In this document: one piece after another, positions 1-11,500 of the stretch
Layout: every line of letters begins with the position of its first letter
Position numbering within the stretch: position 1 is the stretch's first letter
DNA from: Actinocatenispora sera
GTDB taxonomy: Bacteria > Actinomycetota > Actinomycetes > Mycobacteriales > Micromonosporaceae
Direction: 5' to 3'
NCBI RefSeq assembly: GCF_018324685.1
Contig: NZ_AP023354.1
Location: 6,530,426 to 6,594,425, forward strand
Length of the DNA: 64,000 bases
Position numbers and translations under genes: made by a program
The notes under the pieces: model-generated
What the model saw: only the letters and a program-made list of their open reading frames with translations
The model's database searches: none
What the model was told of the DNA's origin: nothing

Positions 1-2307
<2,307 letters not shown>

Positions 2308-2729
2308 GAGATCTGTCCCACCTGAATCGGGTCCGTCGAGTCCCGCCGATTCTATGGGCCGAGCCTGCACGCGCCGGCCGCGGGCGGGTGTACAGCGTGG
2401 GTACGGCCGGATGCACAGCGTGCGCGCTCCCGCACGGCGTCGTGCGACGCCGCTGCCGGACCGGTGCGGCGGCGGCGCGGGGCAGCGGGAGCCGGCGGCT
2501 CGCGGGACGGCGTCCGTGTCGCCGGAACCACGCCGCGGGGCGCAAGCACGTCAATTGACGTATTTACCCTTTCGGAATTAACGGCAGGTCGACGCGAACC
2601 TCGCCGACGGCATCCGCGCCCGTCGCCAGCCGGCCGCCGACCAGGGCTGCTTCGACCGCGTCCCGGCCGGCAGCGAGCCTGAGACCGAGGCGTCGCTGGT
2701 CGTTTGGTGGTGGCTCCTACCCTGCCCCC
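2308..2729. other. Intergenic region between glyQS and the lipoprotein gene
   Basis: A 422-base divergent gap with no credible gene. Its middle (about 2545-2582) is noticeably AT-richer than the surroundings and holds a perfect palindrome, listed separately. The sequence TACCCT at 2718-2723 lies six bases before the ATG of the lipoprotein gene, which would fit a -10 element of a leaderless transcript, but no clear -35 box was found. Nothing else was recognised. Confidence 0.5.
2548..2561. promoter_or_regulatory. 14-bp perfect palindrome, candidate operator
   Basis: ACGTCAATTGACGT reads identically on both strands and sits in the AT-rich centre of the divergent gap between glyQS and the lipoprotein gene. 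The form suits a dimeric repressor. The binding protein is unknown and no second copy was noticed in the window. Confidence 0.35.
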
Positions 2730-3269
2730 ATGATCCACTTTCCCTCCCCCGTACGGCGCCGGGTGATCGGGCTGACGGTCACCGCGGCACTGTCCGGCGC
2801 GACCCTGCTCGGTGTCACCGGCTGCGATTCGGGCACCTCCGACGACTGCTACAGCCTCGGCAGCACCGAGACCATCACGCTGGCGCGCGGCAGCCACGGT
2901 GGCTCGCACGGCGGATCGCACGGCGGCGGCTCCGAGGGCGGCAGCCACACCGGCGGGGACGAGGGCGGGTCGGGCTCCGGCTATCACGACTACGGCGACG
3001 ACGACGGCGGGTCCGGCTACCACGACTACGACGACGGCGGGTCCGGCTCGGGTTCCCGGTACCACGGCGGCTACCACAACTCCCGGCACGGCACGTCCTG
3101 CCCGCCGTCGCCGAGCCCGTCCGAGTACTCGCCGAGCGACGGCGGCCTCGGCAGCACCTCCGGCGACGGCTCGAACGGCAGCGACCCGAACGGCGGCGGC
3201 CTCGGCACCGACGGCAGCGGTCCGACCGCCGGCAGCACCGACGGCGGCGGCCTCGACCCGCTCAACTGA
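2730..3269 (+). CDS. Gly/Ser/His-rich lipoprotein of unknown function
   Basis: 179 residues. The N-terminus has a charged start and a hydrophobic stretch (about residues 11-29) ending in LGVTGC, a good lipobox, so the protein is probably lipidated and anchored outside the membrane. The rest is low complexity: three copies of GSHGG near residues 54-68, then repeats rich in Gly, Ser, Asp, His and Tyr (SGYHDYGDD-like), and a Gly/Ser/Pro tail. No enzymatic domain is visible. His/Asp-rich repeats could bind divalent metals, but that is inference. The ATG is chosen because it directly precedes the signal peptide; there is no strong ribosome site, and a TACCCT hexamer six bases upstream allows leaderless translation. 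Confidence 0.7.
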   Translation: MIHFPSPVRRRVIGLTVTAALSGATLLGVTGCDSGTSDDCYSLGSTETITLARGSHGGSHGGSHGGGSEGGSHTGGDEGGSGSGYHDYGDDDGGSGYHDYDDGGSGSGSRYHGGYHNSRHGTSCPPSPSPSEYSPSDGGLGSTSGDGSNGSDPNGGGLGTDGSGPTAGSTDGGGLDPLN

Positions 3270-3353
3270 GCCACGCCGCGATCACCGGGCGAAGCGGCCC
3301 GGACCGACCCAGGCGGTACGGAACCGGGGCCGGTCGCGGCGCGTCCAACGGGC

Positions 3354-4577
3354 ATGTACGCCACCCGCCTGCTGCGCTGCACGCTGGTCGTCCTGCTGCT
3401 CGGCGGTACCCTCGCCGCCTCCGGCCGGCAGCACACCGCGGCACCGCTGGCGATCGGTACCGCCCGGCCGGTCGCCGCCACCGGAGCGCCCAGCGCCGCC
3501 GCGCTGGCCGGCGCGGACACCGGCTTCGGCCTCGCCGTACTGGCGGCGCAGCCGGCCGAGGGCAACGTGGTGCTGTCGCCGGAGAGCCTCGCCTCCGGCC
3601 TCGGCATGGCGTACCAGGGTGCCCGCGGCCCGACCGCGGCGGCGATGGCCCGGGTACTGCGGCTGCCGGCCACCGGCGAACCGCTGCTCGCCGGCCTGCA
3701 GCGGCGCACCGACGCGCTGCGGTCCACGCCCGGGCTTCAGGTCTGCGACACGGTGTGGCTGGACCGGCGGGAGCAGACCAGACGCGACTACCTGGACCGG
3801 CTCGCCACCGGTTACCGGGCCGGCGTCCGTCGGGTACCGCTGCGCAGCGACCCGGCCGCGAGCGCCACGTCGATCAACGAGACCGTGTCGGCGCAGACGA
3901 AGGGCCGGATCCCGGCCATCGTGTCGGCCGACCAGCTGGACGGCATCGGCTGGGTGCTCACCGACGCGATGGCGCTGGATGCCCGGTGGCAGCGGCCGTT
4001 CCGGGCCACCGACACCCACCCGGCGGCCTTCCGTACCGCGAGCGGCACCGTCCACGCCGACTTCCTGCACGGTGACGGGAGCTACCGGTACGCCGCGGCG
4101 AACGGCTGGCAGGCGGTGGCGCTGCCGTACCGGGGTGGGCGGCTGGAGATGCTCGCGCTGCTGCCGGACGGCGACCAGCGGGTACCGACCCCGGCGACGC
4201 TCACCGCGCTGACCGGCGGTCTGCACGACACCCCGCTCGGCCTGGACCTGCCGAAGGTGAACCTGTCCTGGTCGGCGGGCCTGTCCGGCACGCTGTCCGG
4301 GCTCGGGATGGGTGTCGCGTTCGAGCCCGGCGCCGACTTCACCGGTATCTCGCCGGACGCGGGGGCGCTGTCGTTCGTCGCGCACCGCGCCACGCTGTCG
4401 GTCGCCGAGAAGGGCACCAAGGCCGCGGCGGCGACGGCGGTCGGCGTCACCGCCACCAGCGTCCAGCTGCCGCCGCGCCAGGTGCGGTTCGACCACCCGT
4501 ACCTGATGCTGATCCGGGACCGGCACACGGGCGAGCCCGTCCTGCTCGCCCGCGTCACCGATCCCACCCGCAGCTGA
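3354..4577 (+). CDS. Secreted serpin-family protein
   Basis: 407 residues, close to the usual serpin length. A hydrophobic N-terminal segment (about residues 7-23) with no lipobox suggests export. Serpin landmarks appear in order: NVVLSPESLASGLGMAYQGA (helix B region), INETVSAQTKGRIPAIV, LTDAMALDARWQRPF (strand 3A) and a C-terminal FDHPYLMLIRD. The hinge of the reactive loop, EKGTKAAAATAV near residue 352, matches the small-residue hinge of inhibitory serpins, so the loop can probably insert and trap a protease. The target protease and P1 residue cannot be fixed by eye. Serpins are patchily distributed in bacteria. It is convergent with the threonyl-tRNA synthetase gene and has no operon partner. 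Confidence 0.9.
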   Translation: MYATRLLRCTLVVLLLGGTLAASGRQHTAAPLAIGTARPVAATGAPSAAALAGADTGFGLAVLAAQPAEGNVVLSPESLASGLGMAYQGARGPTAAAMARVLRLPATGEPLLAGLQRRTDALRSTPGLQVCDTVWLDRREQTRRDYLDRLATGYRAGVRRVPLRSDPAASATSINETVSAQTKGRIPAIVSADQLDGIGWVLTDAMALDARWQRPFRATDTHPAAFRTASGTVHADFLHGDGSYRYAAANGWQAVALPYRGGRLEMLALLPDGDQRVPTPATLTALTGGLHDTPLGLDLPKVNLSWSAGLSGTLSGLGMGVAFEPGADFTGISPDAGALSFVAHRATLSVAEKGTKAAAATAVGVTATSVQLPPRQVRFDHPYLMLIRDRHTGEPVLLARVTDPTRS

Positions 4578-4638
4578 GCGCCAGCCCGGCAGCCAGCAGG
4601 TGTCGCCGGGCGCGGAGCCGTGGTCTGCCGACCGCCGG

Positions 4639-5877
4639 TCAGTCGCGGGCGGTGATGTGGGCGCGCAGTTCGGCGACCAGGTCGGCGGTGCCGAGCAGCC
4701 GGCGGGCGCCGTCGCGGGTGCGTACGGTCGCCGCGTCGGCCACCGCCTCGCGGGCGCCGATCACCGCCTGGTACGGCACCCGGCGCTGCCGGGCCCGCGC
4801 CACCCGGGCACCGAGGCTGTCCTGCGGGCCGGCCAGTTCGGCCCTGATGCCGTTGTCCTGCAACGCATCGAGCAGCCGCTCCGCGTCCGGCAGCTGGTCG
4901 GCGGCGACCGGCAGCACCGCCACCTGCACCGGGGACAGCCAGGTCGGCAGCGCGCCGTCGTGCCGCTCCAGCAGGTACGCGACGAGCCGCTCCATCGCGC
5001 CGACGGTGCCGCGGTGGATCATCACCGGGCGGTGCCGCGCACCGTCGTGCCCCACGTACTGCAGGTCGAACCGTTCCGGCTGGTTGAAGTCCAGCTGCAC
5101 GGTCGCGAGGCTCTCCTCGCGCCCCGCGGCGTCCGCGACCTGGACGTCGATCTTCGGGCCGTAGAACGCCGCCTCGCCCTCGGCGTCCTGATAGGACAGT
5201 CCGAGCCGGTCGAGGGCGTCGGCGAGCTGGCCCTCGGCGGCCGACCAGAGGGCGTCGTCGCCGAGGTAGTTGGTGCCGGACCCGCGACGGGACAGCCGGT
5301 AGCCCGCGACCTCGACACCGAGCTGGCGGTGCACCCGCTGGATCGCCTGCAGCGCAAGGACGATCTCGTCGCCGACCTGGTCCGGTGCGCAGAACACGTG
5401 GATGTCGTCCAGGTTGATCTGCCGCACCCGGGACAGCCCGGACAGCACGCCGGACAGCTCGCTGCGAAACATCGAGGCGAGTTCGCTCAGCCGCAGCGGC
5501 AGGTCGCGCACGCTGCGCTGGCGCGACGCGTACACGAGGGCGTGGTGCGGACAGTTCGCCGGCCGCAGCACGAACTCCTCGCCGCCGACGCGCATCGGCG
5601 GGAACATGTCGTCGGCGAACTTCGCCCAGTGCCCGGATCGCTCGTACAGCTCGCGTTTCGCCAGTACCGGGGTGTACACGCGGCGGCAGCCGTCGGCGGC
5701 GGCCGACTCGGCGGCGAGCTTCTCCAGCTCGTACCGGATGATCGCGCCGTCCGGGAGCCACAGCGGCAGGCCGGAGCCCACCAGCGGATCGGTGGCGAAC
5801 AGGTCGAGCTCGCGACCGAGTCGCCGGTGGTCCGGACGGTCGAGGTCGGCGGCGGGTGCGGAGGTTTCGATGGACAT
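4639..5877 (-). CDS. thrS: Threonyl-tRNA synthetase, short form lacking TGS and editing domains
   Basis: 412 residues against roughly 640-680 for a full bacterial ThrRS. The protein starts almost at the catalytic core (LFATDPLVGSGLPLWLPDGA), so the N-terminal TGS and Ser-tRNA editing domains are missing. The three zinc ligands are present: Cys in RPANCPHH, His in DDIHVFC and His in PVMIHRGTVG, so the active site looks intact. The anticodon-binding domain follows (LPTWLSPVQVAVLPV to the end). Start ATG at 5877 has AAGGG eight bases upstream. The predicted enzyme would charge tRNA-Thr but not clear mischarged serine. It may be a second, regulated ThrRS, or one that resists ThrRS inhibitors; both are inference. 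A putative threonine attenuator lies directly upstream. Confidence 0.93.
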   Translation of the reverse strand: MSIETSAPAADLDRPDHRRLGRELDLFATDPLVGSGLPLWLPDGAIIRYELEKLAAESAAADGCRRVYTPVLAKRELYERSGHWAKFADDMFPPMRVGGEEFVLRPANCPHHALVYASRQRSVRDLPLRLSELASMFRSELSGVLSGLSRVRQINLDDIHVFCAPDQVGDEIVLALQAIQRVHRQLGVEVAGYRLSRRGSGTNYLGDDALWSAAEGQLADALDRLGLSYQDAEGEAAFYGPKIDVQVADAAGREESLATVQLDFNQPERFDLQYVGHDGARHRPVMIHRGTVGAMERLVAYLLERHDGALPTWLSPVQVAVLPVAADQLPDAERLLDALQDNGIRAELAGPQDSLGARVARARQRRVPYQAVIGAREAVADAATVRTRDGARRLLGTADLVAELRAHITARD

Positions 5878-5925
5878 CGGAGTTTCCCTTCTGCCCCGGG
5901 CGCGACCCCCCGCACCGACACGACG

Positions 5926-5952
5926 ACGGCCCCGGGGTCACCCCGGGGCCGT
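5926..5952 (-). terminator. Attenuator hairpin between Thr leader peptide and thrS
   Basis: On the minus strand ACGGCCCCGGGG, a three-base loop TGA and CCCCGGGGCCGT form a perfect 12-bp stem, extendable by an outer ACGAC/GTCGT pairing. It lies 20 bases after the leader stop codon and about 49 bases before the thrS start. No U-run follows, which is common for actinomycete terminators. The 3' shoulder CGTCGTCGT is complementary to the ACG run of the leader codons. Confidence 0.7.
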
Positions 5953-5972
5953 GGTCGTTGGCTGAGATCAGC

Positions 5973-6026
5973 TCAGCATCGAGGGCGCCGGGTCACCGGC
6001 GTCGTCGTCTGCTGAGCGAAGTCCAT
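5973..6026 (-). CDS. Threonine leader peptide upstream of thrS
   Basis: A 17-codon open frame, MDFAQQTTTPVTRRPRC then TGA, with three consecutive ACG Thr codons and a fourth Thr (ACC) three codons later. Between leader and thrS, GCTCAGC inside the leader (6017-6011) can pair with GCTGAGC at its stop (5977-5971), and the latter can instead pair with CTCAGC (5966-5961), giving two exclusive structures before the strong hairpin at 5926-5952. Together this is the usual design of ribosome-mediated attenuation: stalling on Thr codons when Thr-tRNA is scarce would raise thrS expression. The ribosome site is weak (GAGG 12 bases upstream). The mechanism is inferred from architecture. Confidence 0.68.
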   Translation of the reverse strand: MDFAQQTTTPVTRRPRC

Positions 6027-6113
6027 GGGGAGACGGTACCTCAACCGGCGCCCAGCCGCCATCACGATCGCTCCGGCCCCAGGGCCGCCATCACGATCGC
6101 TCCGGTGCCGGCC

Positions 6114-8270
6114 TCACCGGGGGCGGTCGGCGAGGCGGGCGCCGAGCGGGCGGGCCAGCGCGATGACCGCCTGGTCCAGCTGGGTGAGGTGATCCACCGC
6201 GCGGCGGGTTCGCTCGTCCAGGCCCGCCGGCACCCCGCGACCGATCGCGGCGGCCGGGTTCTCGTCCCGTACCAGCGGTTCCGGGTGCGGTTCGTCCCGC
6301 AGCACCGCGCGCAGCCGGTGCAGGTTCGCGGCGACGCGGGCGCCGACCTCGGCCAGCGTCCGGTCCGCCGGCAGCGCGGCCACCTCGGCGTTGGCGGCGA
6401 TGCCGCGGGCGTGGTGGGCGCACCGGGTGAGCACCCGGACCAGGTGCCGGGTGTCGCTGCGCCGGGCCCGGCGGGGGCTGATGCGGTGCAGCAGCGGCTC
6501 GGCGCTGGTCTGTACCGCGTCCAGGTCGGCGTCCACGTCCCGGGAGGCGTCGATCAGGTCGACCAGCTCACCGTCGGCCATCAGCTCCACCGTGGACGTG
6601 ACGAACCCGGCGAGCCGGTCGAGCAGGCGGGCCACCGAGTCGCGCAGCATGCTCTTGGTACTGGTGGGCAACACGACCAGCGCCGCGAGCGCGCCCGCGG
6701 CAGCTCCCGCCGCCGTCTCCTCCAACCGCAGCACCAGCAGCCCTGGCGTGAAGGTACCGAGCAGGCTGTAGAGCAGGCCGAGCATCACGGTGATGAAGAA
6801 CGTCATCGCGCTGTAGGAGATCGCCATCAGGTAGAACGCGGCGAAGATGCAGACGAACAGCAGTCCGGCGACCAGCGGCAGATCGCCGGCGACCAGCAGC
6901 GCGACGACGGTACCGGTGACGATGCCGATCATGGTGCCGACGACCCGGCGGAAGCCCTTCATCAACGTCTGGCCGGCCGAGGACGTGCCGGCGAACACGA
7001 CGAAAGCGGCGATGACCGCCCAGTACCACCGCTGCGGGGACAGCAGTTCGCCGGCGAGGATGGCCAACCCGCAGCCCACCGTCGCCTGGATCGCCTGCCG
7101 GGTGGACGGCAGCAGCCGGCCGACGAGCCCGCGTACCGGCGGGGCCACCGGATCGCGGTCGGCGCGTTCCGGTACGTCCTCCTCGTCGTCCACCGGCGGC
7201 CCGAGCACCGGGCGATGGTTCGCCTTGCGGGAGCGGGCGACCGCGGCCCCGACCTCGGCGATCGCCCACAGCAGGCCGCGGGCCGCCGGATCGACCCCGG
7301 CGACCCGCTGCTCGCGGTCGCAGACCCAGTCCGGTACCCGGAACTCGCCCGAGCCGCCGCGTTGCCGGTCGACCCGGATCAGCTCGATCAGCGTCCCCAA
7401 CCGGGCGCGGGCGAGGTCCCGATCGGCTTCGCTGGGCCGATCGGTGGCCGTCATGGCCCGGCGCGCCTCGTGCGCGAGCGACTCCGCGGCGAGTTCGGCG
7501 GCGAGCACCCGGCGCTGGTGCAGCGTGGCGCCGGCGGGGGCGAGCGGGCTGTCCAGCTCCGCCTCGACCATCAGGGCGCTCTCGTGCATCCGGTCGACCC
7601 GGCGGCGCACCCTGTCCAGCCGACCGGTGGCGGGGCCGTCGGCGAGCAGGTCGGCGACGCTGTCGAGGACCTGGGCCAGCCGGGCCTGGAAGCCGCGCCG
7701 GACCCGGCGGAAGGTGCGGGCCGAACGCGGTGGCAGCACGACGATCCGGATCAGCCCGGCGCAGGCCAGCCCGACCGCGATCGCGAGCAGCAGCATCGGC
7801 AGTGCCGCCGGGCTCGCGCCCACGAACGAGGCGAAGAAGAACATCATGAACGCCGGGAACCCCAGCGGGAAGCCGTAGTCCGGGATCCGGCGGATGTAGA
7901 CCGCGCCGAAGATGACGACGAGGAATACCAGATCGGACACCACGTGGTGCCCGGAGAGCAGCGCGGACAGCGTCAATGCGCCCGCGGCCGGCAGGATCGT
8001 GAGGACGATCACCGCCGCCTGCTTGCGCACCGTGGGCTGCACCGGGCCGGACGAGGCGACCATCGCGATGCTGGCGCCGAGCAGCGCGCCGGTGATCGCG
8101 AAGCCGGCGAGGCCGAGGATCACCACCGCGAGCACGACGCTGACCAGCACGCCCAGCGCGAGCCGCAGCCGGGCGAGCCCGGGGTCGGAGGCGACGAGCC
8201 GGTCGTACCCGCTGGCGATCAGGTCGGTCCACCGGCGGCGCAGCGCGAGGGTGGATCCGGCGGCCGACAT
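6114..8270 (-). CDS. FUSC-family integral membrane protein (aromatic acid exporter-like)
   Basis: 718 residues in the duplicated layout of the FUSC/YccS group: an N-terminal bundle of about six membrane segments (residues ~35-190), a long cytoplasmic helical region (~195-385), a second bundle (~390-530) beginning QATVGCGLAILAGELLSP with the conserved RWYWAVIAAFVVFAG segment, and a soluble C-terminal helical region. Relatives are linked to export of fusaric acid or other aromatic acids; the substrate here is unknown. The ATG at 8270 immediately precedes a soluble amphipathic start and then the first membrane helix. No membrane-fusion partner is adjacent, as is normal in Gram-positive bacteria. 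Confidence 0.85.
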   Translation of the reverse strand: MSAAGSTLALRRRWTDLIASGYDRLVASDPGLARLRLALGVLVSVVLAVVILGLAGFAITGALLGASIAMVASSGPVQPTVRKQAAVIVLTILPAAGALTLSALLSGHHVVSDLVFLVVIFGAVYIRRIPDYGFPLGFPAFMMFFFASFVGASPAALPMLLLAIAVGLACAGLIRIVVLPPRSARTFRRVRRGFQARLAQVLDSVADLLADGPATGRLDRVRRRVDRMHESALMVEAELDSPLAPAGATLHQRRVLAAELAAESLAHEARRAMTATDRPSEADRDLARARLGTLIELIRVDRQRGGSGEFRVPDWVCDREQRVAGVDPAARGLLWAIAEVGAAVARSRKANHRPVLGPPVDDEEDVPERADRDPVAPPVRGLVGRLLPSTRQAIQATVGCGLAILAGELLSPQRWYWAVIAAFVVFAGTSSAGQTLMKGFRRVVGTMIGIVTGTVVALLVAGDLPLVAGLLFVCIFAAFYLMAISYSAMTFFITVMLGLLYSLLGTFTPGLLVLRLEETAAGAAAGALAALVVLPTSTKSMLRDSVARLLDRLAGFVTSTVELMADGELVDLIDASRDVDADLDAVQTSAEPLLHRISPRRARRSDTRHLVRVLTRCAHHARGIAANAEVAALPADRTLAEVGARVAANLHRLRAVLRDEPHPEPLVRDENPAAAIGRGVPAGLDERTRRAVDHLTQLDQAVIALARPLGARLADRPR

Positions 8271-9429
<1,159 letters not shown>

Positions 9430-9759
9430 CGCAAGCCCGCTCTCCCGGTGTGCCGGGTCACCCCCCCGGCCCGGCACGCCACCTCCTGAAGAAGGTGCGG
9501 TGCGCCATCCCCCCGGCGCCCGACACCGGCGCGGTGCGGTTCGCCGTACCGCCGCGGGTCGCGACTCCCCCCGCCGCGTCCCGCGCCGATCCGGCCGGCC
9601 ATCGTCCGCTGTGGACCATGGCCGGCCGTCGGCATTCCGGCCGGCGTGGACCAGCCCCAGCATCCCGGGCTGTCGCTCGGTCCTGACCGAGCCAGACCCT
9701 GGCGCGCTCCCAGGCCGCGCCGGGCTGGCGCCCAGCCCCCTGCTGCGCCGGGCTGTGAC
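9430..9759. other. Convergent gap between rpf and the DinB-family gene
   Basis: No gene is seen. The gap starts with a CCGGCCCGGCACG stretch that may help terminate rpf and ends in a run of near-identical hairpin-forming repeats (listed separately) that reaches into the 3' end of the DinB-family gene. The role is probably bidirectional termination. Confidence 0.4.
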
Positions 9760-9797
9760 TCAGCCCCAGGCTGCGCCGGGCTGTTGCTTGACCCCGT
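9714..9797. repeat. Three tandem copies of a 28-bp hairpin-containing repeat
   Basis: Units 9714-9741, 9742-9769 and 9770-9797 share GCGCCGGGCTG followed by a variable loop and CAGCCCC (degraded to TGACCCC in the third), so each can fold as GGGCTG/CAGCCC. A fainter copy may precede them (GGGCTGTCGCTCGG from 9668). Units 2 and 3 overlap the last codons of the DinB-family gene and supply its tail. The position between convergent genes suits transcription termination. Confidence 0.75.
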
Positions 9798-10296
9798 GCC
9801 CGACCGCGCCGTCGATCGACTCGCGAATCACATCCGCGTGGCCGGCGTGCCGGGACAGTTCCTCGATCGAGTGCAGCACCAGCCAGCGCACCGTGTACGC
9901 GGTGTCGTTCGGCAGCCACTGCCGCACGTTCGCCGGGATGTCCACGACCCGATCCAGGTCCGGCTCGGCCAGCAGCACCTGCTCGGTGCGCCGGCCCACC
10001 TCCTCCCACTTGGCCAGCAGCGCCGGCACCGTGTCCGCGTCGGTCAGCTGCCAACCGGCCTGCCACTTCGCCACCGGGTCGGCGGCCTCCTCGGCACCGG
10101 CGATCCGGTTGATCATCGTGCGCTCGCCGTCGATGCAGTGCTTGATCAGTACCGACAGGCTCAGCGCGCTGGCCGACGGCACCGAGCGGGCCTGCTCCTC
10201 GTCCAACCCGGACACGGCCTGCCGGTACGCTTCCCGCTGCCCCGCGAGGAACCGGACCAGCAACTGCTGCTCGGAGGCGATCTTGTCGTTCGTCAT
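9760..10296 (-). CDS. DinB/DUF664-family protein
   Basis: 178 residues, four-helix-bundle type. The start MTNDKIASEQQLLVRFLAGQ leads into a region matching the DinB-like family: LSVLIKHCIDGERTMINRIAG in the middle and TVRWLVLHSIEELSRHAGHADVIRESIDG near the end, carrying the metal-type His residues (IKHC, LVLHSIEE, SRHAGH). Such proteins are often thiol-dependent transferases using mycothiol or bacillithiol, but many are uncharacterised. The C-terminal ~12 residues are encoded by the 28-bp repeats and look accidental. ATG at 10296 is chosen because the family starts there; in-frame codons up to 10353 give an unrelated Arg-rich extension. Confidence 0.8.
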   Translation of the reverse strand: MTNDKIASEQQLLVRFLAGQREAYRQAVSGLDEEQARSVPSASALSLSVLIKHCIDGERTMINRIAGAEEAADPVAKWQAGWQLTDADTVPALLAKWEEVGRRTEQVLLAEPDLDRVVDIPANVRQWLPNDTAYTVRWLVLHSIEELSRHAGHADVIRESIDGAVGHGVKQQPGAAWG

Positions 10297-10451
10297 GCCG
10301 CCAGTCTGACCCGCGCAGCGGTCAGCTTCGGTCCGCAACCACCGACCGCGCACCGTGGGTCATGAATCCCAGTACGGCGCACACGCGGGCCGCACAACAG
10401 CACGGCATGATCAATGGCGCCGGGCACCGTGATCGAACGGTGCGGAGTGGG

Positions 10452-11393
10452 TCAGGACTGGCGGTTCAGCCGGGCCAGATAGGCGTTGTACGCGGCGAGC
10501 GCGGCGTCGCCGTCCCGGTCGGCGGCGCGGTCGTCCCGGCGTGCCCGGCGCTCGTCGTCCTTGATCCACTGCGCGAACAGGGCGATCACCACCAGCAGCG
10601 TCGGCGCCTCGCTGAACGCCCAGGCGATGCCGCCGCCGGTGTGCTGGTCGGACAGCGTGTTGATGCCCCAGAACAGCGGCGGATGCGCGAACGTCTTGGT
10701 GATCAGCGTCGACGACTGCATCACGGCGATGCCGAAGAACGCGTGGAACGGCATCGCCAGGAACAGCTCGATCATCCGGAAGATGTGCGGCGGTCGGTGC
10801 GGTGCCGGGTCACTGCCCATCACGGGCCAGAAGAAGATCCAGCCGACCAGGATGAAGTGCACCAGCATCCAGTGGTGACCCAGCCAGCTGCTCATCACGA
10901 AGTCGAACAGCGGGGTGAAGTAGAGGCCGTACAGGCTGGCGATGAACAGCGGCAGGGTGAAGACCGGGGACGTCAGCACCCGGGCAGCCCGGGACCGCAA
11001 CACCTTGACGAGCACCTCGCGCGGTCCGATCTTGCCGCGCGGCGCGGGCCGGATCGCTCGCAGCGCCAGCGTGATCGGCGCCGCCAGCAGCAGCAGGATC
11101 GGCGAGAACATGCTCAGCACCATGTGCTGGATCATGTGCACCGAGAACAGCGCCATCCCGTACGTGCCGAGCCCCGTGCAGGTGACGAACAGGATGGAGA
11201 CGATCCCGGCCAGCCAGGCCACCGTGCGCAGCACCGGCCATGCCACGCCGCGCCGGCGCAACCGGACCACACCGGCCAGGTACACCGCGGCGGCGGCGAG
11301 GCAGCAGATCAGGAAGAACCAGTCCATGGACGGTGCGAGCAGTCGACCCAGGGTGGGCGCGAGCTCCGGTCCCATGTGACCCATTCCCGGCAT
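10452..11393 (-). CDS. Cytochrome c oxidase assembly/copper protein, CtaG (caa3) family
   Basis: 313 residues, seven predicted membrane segments. Diagnostic segments are FSVHMIQHMVLSMFSPILLL, LGHHWMLVHFILVGWIFFWP and MPFHAFFGIAVMQSS, giving the conserved membrane His residues that are thought to handle copper during cytochrome oxidase maturation. The Met/His-rich start (MPGMGHMG) also suits copper. The cytoplasmic tail is Arg/Asp-rich and ends in LAAYNAYLARLN, a motif shared with the small membrane protein at 15256. ATG at 11393 has a GGGGG stretch upstream. No other cytochrome oxidase gene is adjacent. Confidence 0.88.
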   Translation of the reverse strand: MPGMGHMGPELAPTLGRLLAPSMDWFFLICCLAAAAVYLAGVVRLRRRGVAWPVLRTVAWLAGIVSILFVTCTGLGTYGMALFSVHMIQHMVLSMFSPILLLLAAPITLALRAIRPAPRGKIGPREVLVKVLRSRAARVLTSPVFTLPLFIASLYGLYFTPLFDFVMSSWLGHHWMLVHFILVGWIFFWPVMGSDPAPHRPPHIFRMIELFLAMPFHAFFGIAVMQSSTLITKTFAHPPLFWGINTLSDQHTGGGIAWAFSEAPTLLVVIALFAQWIKDDERRARRDDRAADRDGDAALAAYNAYLARLNRQS

Positions 11394-11500
11394 GACCCAC
11401 CCCCTGTACCCGTCGGATCCACCGTACGCGGGGCGCACGCCCCGGCACCGGGCAGGTACGGCACCGGTGACCGGCACGACCGCGGCGTGCCGGGCGGGGG

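Noticed and set aside
5878-6060. T-box riboswitch for thrS
   Set aside because: No T-box conserved bulge or specifier-loop sequence was found; a Thr leader peptide explains the region better.
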